DNA of 9,684 nucleotides from Desulfuromonadales bacterium. Its GTDB lineage: Bacteria; Desulfobacterota; Desulfuromonadia; Desulfuromonadales; UBA2294. A model generated the notes under the pieces. That model did no database searches and had not been told where the DNA came from. It saw only the letters and a list, made by a program, of their open reading frames with translations. The position numbers and the translations under genes are program-made. Below, one piece after another: positions 7,835 through 9,684 of the stretch; position 1 is the stretch's first letter, and every line of letters begins with the position of its first letter. The DNA is taken from assembly GCA_030591795.1 (NCBI GenBank), contig JAUVAJ010000031.1, positions 1-9,684 on the forward strand, given 5' to 3'.

Positions 7835-8104
7835 ATGGCCATAAGTGGCAACCCGAAAAAACTGGCTCAAGATGTTCGCGACGGTTTTATGCAGATTTCT
7901 CCGCCGCAGTTGAAGAGTTACTCGTCGCAGGATATGAAGGTTATGTTGACTAACCTGGCTATGGTGACACGGGAACTCCGCGCAGAGACAATCCCGCTCG
8001 ACGATGTCATGGTGTTGAAAAAACGCAACATGCAGCTCAGTCGTCTTCGGCAGTCTGAAACCATCATCCGCAGCTTCTGCAAAAAGCGCCGCATCCCTGT
8101 TTAG
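7835..8104 (+). CDS. Small basic conserved-looking protein, unknown function
   Basis: I do not recognise this 89-residue protein. It is mostly predicted helical, lacks a signal peptide or membrane segment, and is strongly basic: about 17 Lys/Arg against 8 Asp/Glu. The C-terminus ends FCKKRRIPV, and a second basic patch LKKRNMQLSRLRQ lies at about 60-72. This composition would suit contact with nucleic acid or ribosomes, but no known domain is seen. The good Shine-Dalgarno and regular codon use argue that it is translated. It diverges from the DUF4177-like gene; only 38 bases separate the two start codons, so promoters must overlap the coding ends or the gene relies on read-through. Confidence 0.7.
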   Translation: MAISGNPKKLAQDVRDGFMQISPPQLKSYSSQDMKVMLTNLAMVTRELRAETIPLDDVMVLKKRNMQLSRLRQSETIIRSFCKKRRIPV

Positions 8105-8169
8105 ACCTGTTGTATTTCAATCCCTCCAGCTCAGTCTAGCATATCCCTGAATGATCGAAAAGCTTTGTG

Positions 8170-8197
8170 CTCGCCTGCAAATACATTGGTGGGCGAG
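8170..8197. repeat. Inverted repeat (hairpin) without T-tract
   Basis: CTCGCCTGC (8170-8178) can pair with GTGGGCGAG (8189-8197) over 9 bp with two G-U pairs and a 10-nt loop. The outer six pairs are perfect. No T run follows on either strand, so it is not a standard intrinsic terminator. It could be an operator, an RNA processing site or a rho-assisted 3' end for the gene ending at 8104. Confidence 0.5.
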
Positions 8198-8328
8198 AAT
8201 ACCAAATAAGGTAAAACACTTTTATGTGACCTTTATCTGGTGTAAATTACCCGATCTTATCTAGTTGAATTCTCTGCACAAAATATTATTTAATCCTTTT
8301 AAACAGTAATGTTAAAGAAAAATTCCGA

Positions 8329-8356
8329 TTGACTTCCCTATAAAACAACGTATTCT
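8329..8356 (+). promoter_or_regulatory. Sigma-70 promoter for the DUF485-symporter operon
   Basis: TTGACT (8329-8334, 5 of 6 consensus) and TATTCT (8351-8356, 4 of 6) are separated by 16 bases, with AT-rich DNA upstream that may act as an UP element. Transcription would begin near 8363, leaving a leader of about 215 nt before the ATG at 8579. This is the best promoter match seen in the window. Confidence 0.55.
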
Positions 8357-8392
8357 GTGGCAGAATTTTTTCCCATGCAGGGGATAAAATAC

Positions 8393-8460
8393 CACCACAC
8401 TTTAAGGTGATAAATACCTTTAAGGTTAAAGTGCAGTCTTTTCTGCTGCAGTCAGTGGTG
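8393..8460 (+). promoter_or_regulatory. Possible structured 5' leader RNA (three-way junction)
   Basis: Three perfect helices nest without overlap: P1 CACCAC (8393-8398) with GTGGTG (8455-8460); P2 ACTTTAA (8399-8405) with TTAAAGT (8426-8432); P3 GCAG (8433-8436) with CTGC (8443-8446). The P2 loop can form an extra GGT/ACC stem (8406-8408 with 8416-8418). No riboswitch class that I know is matched. The same bases also form a direct repeat, so a DNA operator is the alternative. Confidence 0.4.
8400..8426 (+). repeat. Direct repeat CTTTAAGGT x2, 18-base period
   Basis: Two identical 9-bp copies, at 8400-8408 and 8418-8426, are separated by 9 bases. The period is close to two helical turns, so a dimeric regulator could contact both on one DNA face. 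They lie about 40-60 bases after the expected transcription start, where a bound protein would block elongation or the promoter. Confidence 0.6.
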
Positions 8461-8578
8461 TCTATGCGCAGTTTATTTCAGGTCGTCGGGCGTTGTCTGT
8501 CTGGCGGCCATGCCATGTCGTCGGATTAATTTGCAGGTATTCGCAGCTCGAACTTTTTAATGGAAAAGGAGGACTGAA

Positions 8579-8845
8579 ATGGGACACGGACCCGCAGTCA
8601 AACTCGGTAAAGACGATGCTCAGGCGTACAAGACACGTCTCGGTATCTACATGTTCATTGTCTACACTATTTGTTACGCCAGCTTCGTCGCCATCAACTC
8701 GATCAAGCCGTCACTGATGGAGATCGTCGTCATGGGGCAGACCCTGGCGGTTGTCTTCGGCTTTTCACTGATCGTTTTCGCATTGGTGCTTGCCGTCATC
8801 TATAACAGCATGTGCAACGCCGCCGAAGCGCGGATGAATAATTAA
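8579..8845 (+). CDS. DUF485 inner-membrane protein, symporter partner
   Basis: An 88-residue protein with two membrane helices (about 21-40 and 55-75), short polar ends and the DUF485 signature RLGIYMFIVYTICYASFVAIN. This family (YjcH in E. coli) is almost always encoded just upstream of an ActP-type cation/acetate symporter, as here; it is thought to aid or modulate the transporter, but its mechanism is unknown. The perfect Shine-Dalgarno AAGGAGG (8566-8572) is 6 bases before the ATG. The stop is 14 bases from the next start, and the next Shine-Dalgarno AAGGGGG begins within this stop codon, so the two genes are surely one operon. Confidence 0.93.
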   Translation: MGHGPAVKLGKDDAQAYKTRLGIYMFIVYTICYASFVAINSIKPSLMEIVVMGQTLAVVFGFSLIVFALVLAVIYNSMCNAAEARMNN

Positions 8846-8859
8846 GGGGGCCTCAGGTC

Positions 8860-9684
8860 ATGGTATATACTCAATCTCCGCTGGCTATCGGCCTCTTTTT
8901 CACCTTCGTCATTTTCGTGCTCGGGCTCTCCTTCTACATGGCCCGTCGCACCACCTCGGCTGACGCCTACTATGCTGCCGGTGGTAACATCCACTGGTTC
9001 ACCAATGGCATCGCCTTTGCCGGCGACTACCTCTCGGCCGCTTCGTTCCTCGGGATTTGCGGCATGATCGCCACCGCCGGTTATGATGGCTGGATGTACG
9101 CTATCGGTTACCTTGCTGGCTGGATGGTCGCCCTGTTCCTGGTCGCCGAGCCGATGAAGCGCCTCGGCAAGTTTACCTTCACTGATGCTCTAGATTCGAA
9201 GTTCAACTCCAAAAGTATTCAGCTGATGGCCGCCATCTCGACCCTGATTGTGTCGGTCTTCTACCTGATTCCGCAGATGGTCGGTGCCGGTGTTCTGGTT
9301 CAGCCGCTGCTCGGCATGCCGCACTGGGTCGGGGTCTGCATTGTCGGTGTCGTCGTTACCATCATCGTCGCCACCGCCGGTATGGCTTCGACCACTTATG
9401 TTCAGTTCTTCAAGGGTGCCCTGCTGTTGATCTTTACCACCATCCTCGTCGGTAGTGTGCTTTACCGTGGTCTGAGTACCGAACCCGACCAGGGTGGAAC
9501 CAAAGAGTATCATGTCTTCCAGACCTTGAATGCAACGGTTGCGGCCGACGGTTCTATGTCTATCTCCGACCCGGATTATGCAACTACCGCTGACTGGAAA
9601 AACTCGGTCTACAGCGAGGCCGGTTTCGTCAAGCTGACCAACAACGGTGCTGAATCGGTCTGGAAAATCAAAGAAACCGACGCA
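8860..9684 (+). CDS. ActP-like sodium/acetate symporter (SSS family), 3'-truncated
   Basis: The frame is open to the window end; 275 residues are visible of a family whose members are usually 550 or more long. Sodium:solute symporters of this branch import acetate or similar short carboxylates with a cation through the inner membrane. The first helix is at about 8-28. The family core FAGDYLSAASFLGICGMI (about 53-70) follows, then helices at about 77-97, 122-145, 155-177 and 183-204. After residue 204 a polar stretch of at least 70 residues continues to the window end without a membrane helix, longer than the matching loop in E. coli ActP. The AAGGGGG ribosome site overlaps the DUF485 stop. 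Third positions are strongly C-biased (GTC, ATC, ACC, CTC), a hallmark of high expression. Acetate as substrate is inferred from the DUF485 partner. Confidence 0.9.
   Translation, partial: MVYTQSPLAIGLFFTFVIFVLGLSFYMARRTTSADAYYAAGGNIHWFTNGIAFAGDYLSAASFLGICGMIATAGYDGWMYAIGYLAGWMVALFLVAEPMKRLGKFTFTDALDSKFNSKSIQLMAAISTLIVSVFYLIPQMVGAGVLVQPLLGMPHWVGVCIVGVVVTIIVATAGMASTTYVQFFKGALLLIFTTILVGSVLYRGLSTEPDQGGTKEYHVFQTLNATVAADGSMSISDPDYATTADWKNSVYSEAGFVKLTNNGAESVWKIKETDA

Larger units (their letters stand above)
8105..8578. other. Long AT-rich regulatory intergenic region before the symporter operon
   Basis: No convincing protein gene lies in these 474 bases on either strand. From left to right they hold a hairpin (8170-8197), a GGT-N7-ACC operator-like site (8239-8251), a sigma-70 promoter (8329-8356), a structured leader (8393-8460), a GTCGTCGG direct repeat in the late leader and a perfect Shine-Dalgarno AAGGAGG (8566-8572) for the DUF485 gene. 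No clear terminator for the gene ending at 8104 was found. Confidence 0.7.

Noticed and set aside
8222..8238. CRP-like half site TGTGA
   Set aside because: The second half (TCACA) is missing; a single half site is common by chance.
8355..8380. Possible sigma-54 promoter (TGGCAG followed by a T run)
   Set aside because: The expected GC of the -12 element is absent at the right distance from the GG; the sigma-70 match nearby is better.
8493..8717. 74-codon plus-strand frame overlapping the DUF485 start
   Set aside because: It overlaps a confident gene in another frame, has no Shine-Dalgarno and its translation resembles no family.

Overview
The window looks like chromosomal DNA of a Gram-negative, acetate-using bacterium, most likely of the Desulfuromonadales (the Geobacter, Pelobacter and Desulfuromonas group). 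This assignment is inference. It rests on the run gspL-gspM-gspN with the Geobacter/Leptospira-type GspN, a FadL-type outer-membrane protein next to a Lon protease, a DUF4177 small protein of a kind I recall from that group, and a DUF485 plus acetate-symporter pair. There is no sign of phage, transposon, CRISPR, rRNA or tRNA, and the layout reads as a core chromosome.

Region 1 (1-2611) is the 3' end of a type II secretion operon. A 5'-truncated gspL is followed by gspM (ATGA overlap) and gspN (TAATG overlap), so the three are probably translated together. They encode the inner-membrane platform of the secretion machine or a related pseudopilus system.

Region 2 (2612-6447) holds lon, an 814-residue ATP-dependent protease with its own candidate promoter and an acidic N-terminal extension. 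A FadL/OmpP1 outer-membrane channel with a clear signal peptide follows, and a weak hairpin terminator lies after it.

Region 3 (6448-8104) carries trpS, whose stop codon overlaps the stop of a convergent DUF4177 gene on the minus strand. That gene is divergent, across 38 bases, from a small basic protein of unknown function.

Region 4 (8105-8578) is a 474-base AT-rich intergenic region and the most interesting part of the window. It has a hairpin, repeated GGT-N7-ACC operator-like sites, a good sigma-70 promoter (TTGACT-N16-TATTCT) and, beyond it, a leader of about 215 nt that can fold into a compact three-way junction.

Region 5 (8579-9684) is the transport operon controlled by that region: a DUF485 two-helix membrane protein followed by the first 275 codons of an ActP-like sodium/acetate symporter, which is cut by the window end. 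The codon choice in these two genes suggests high expression, which fits acetate uptake as a central pathway. No clearly new biological system is visible; the structured leader is the best candidate for something undescribed.
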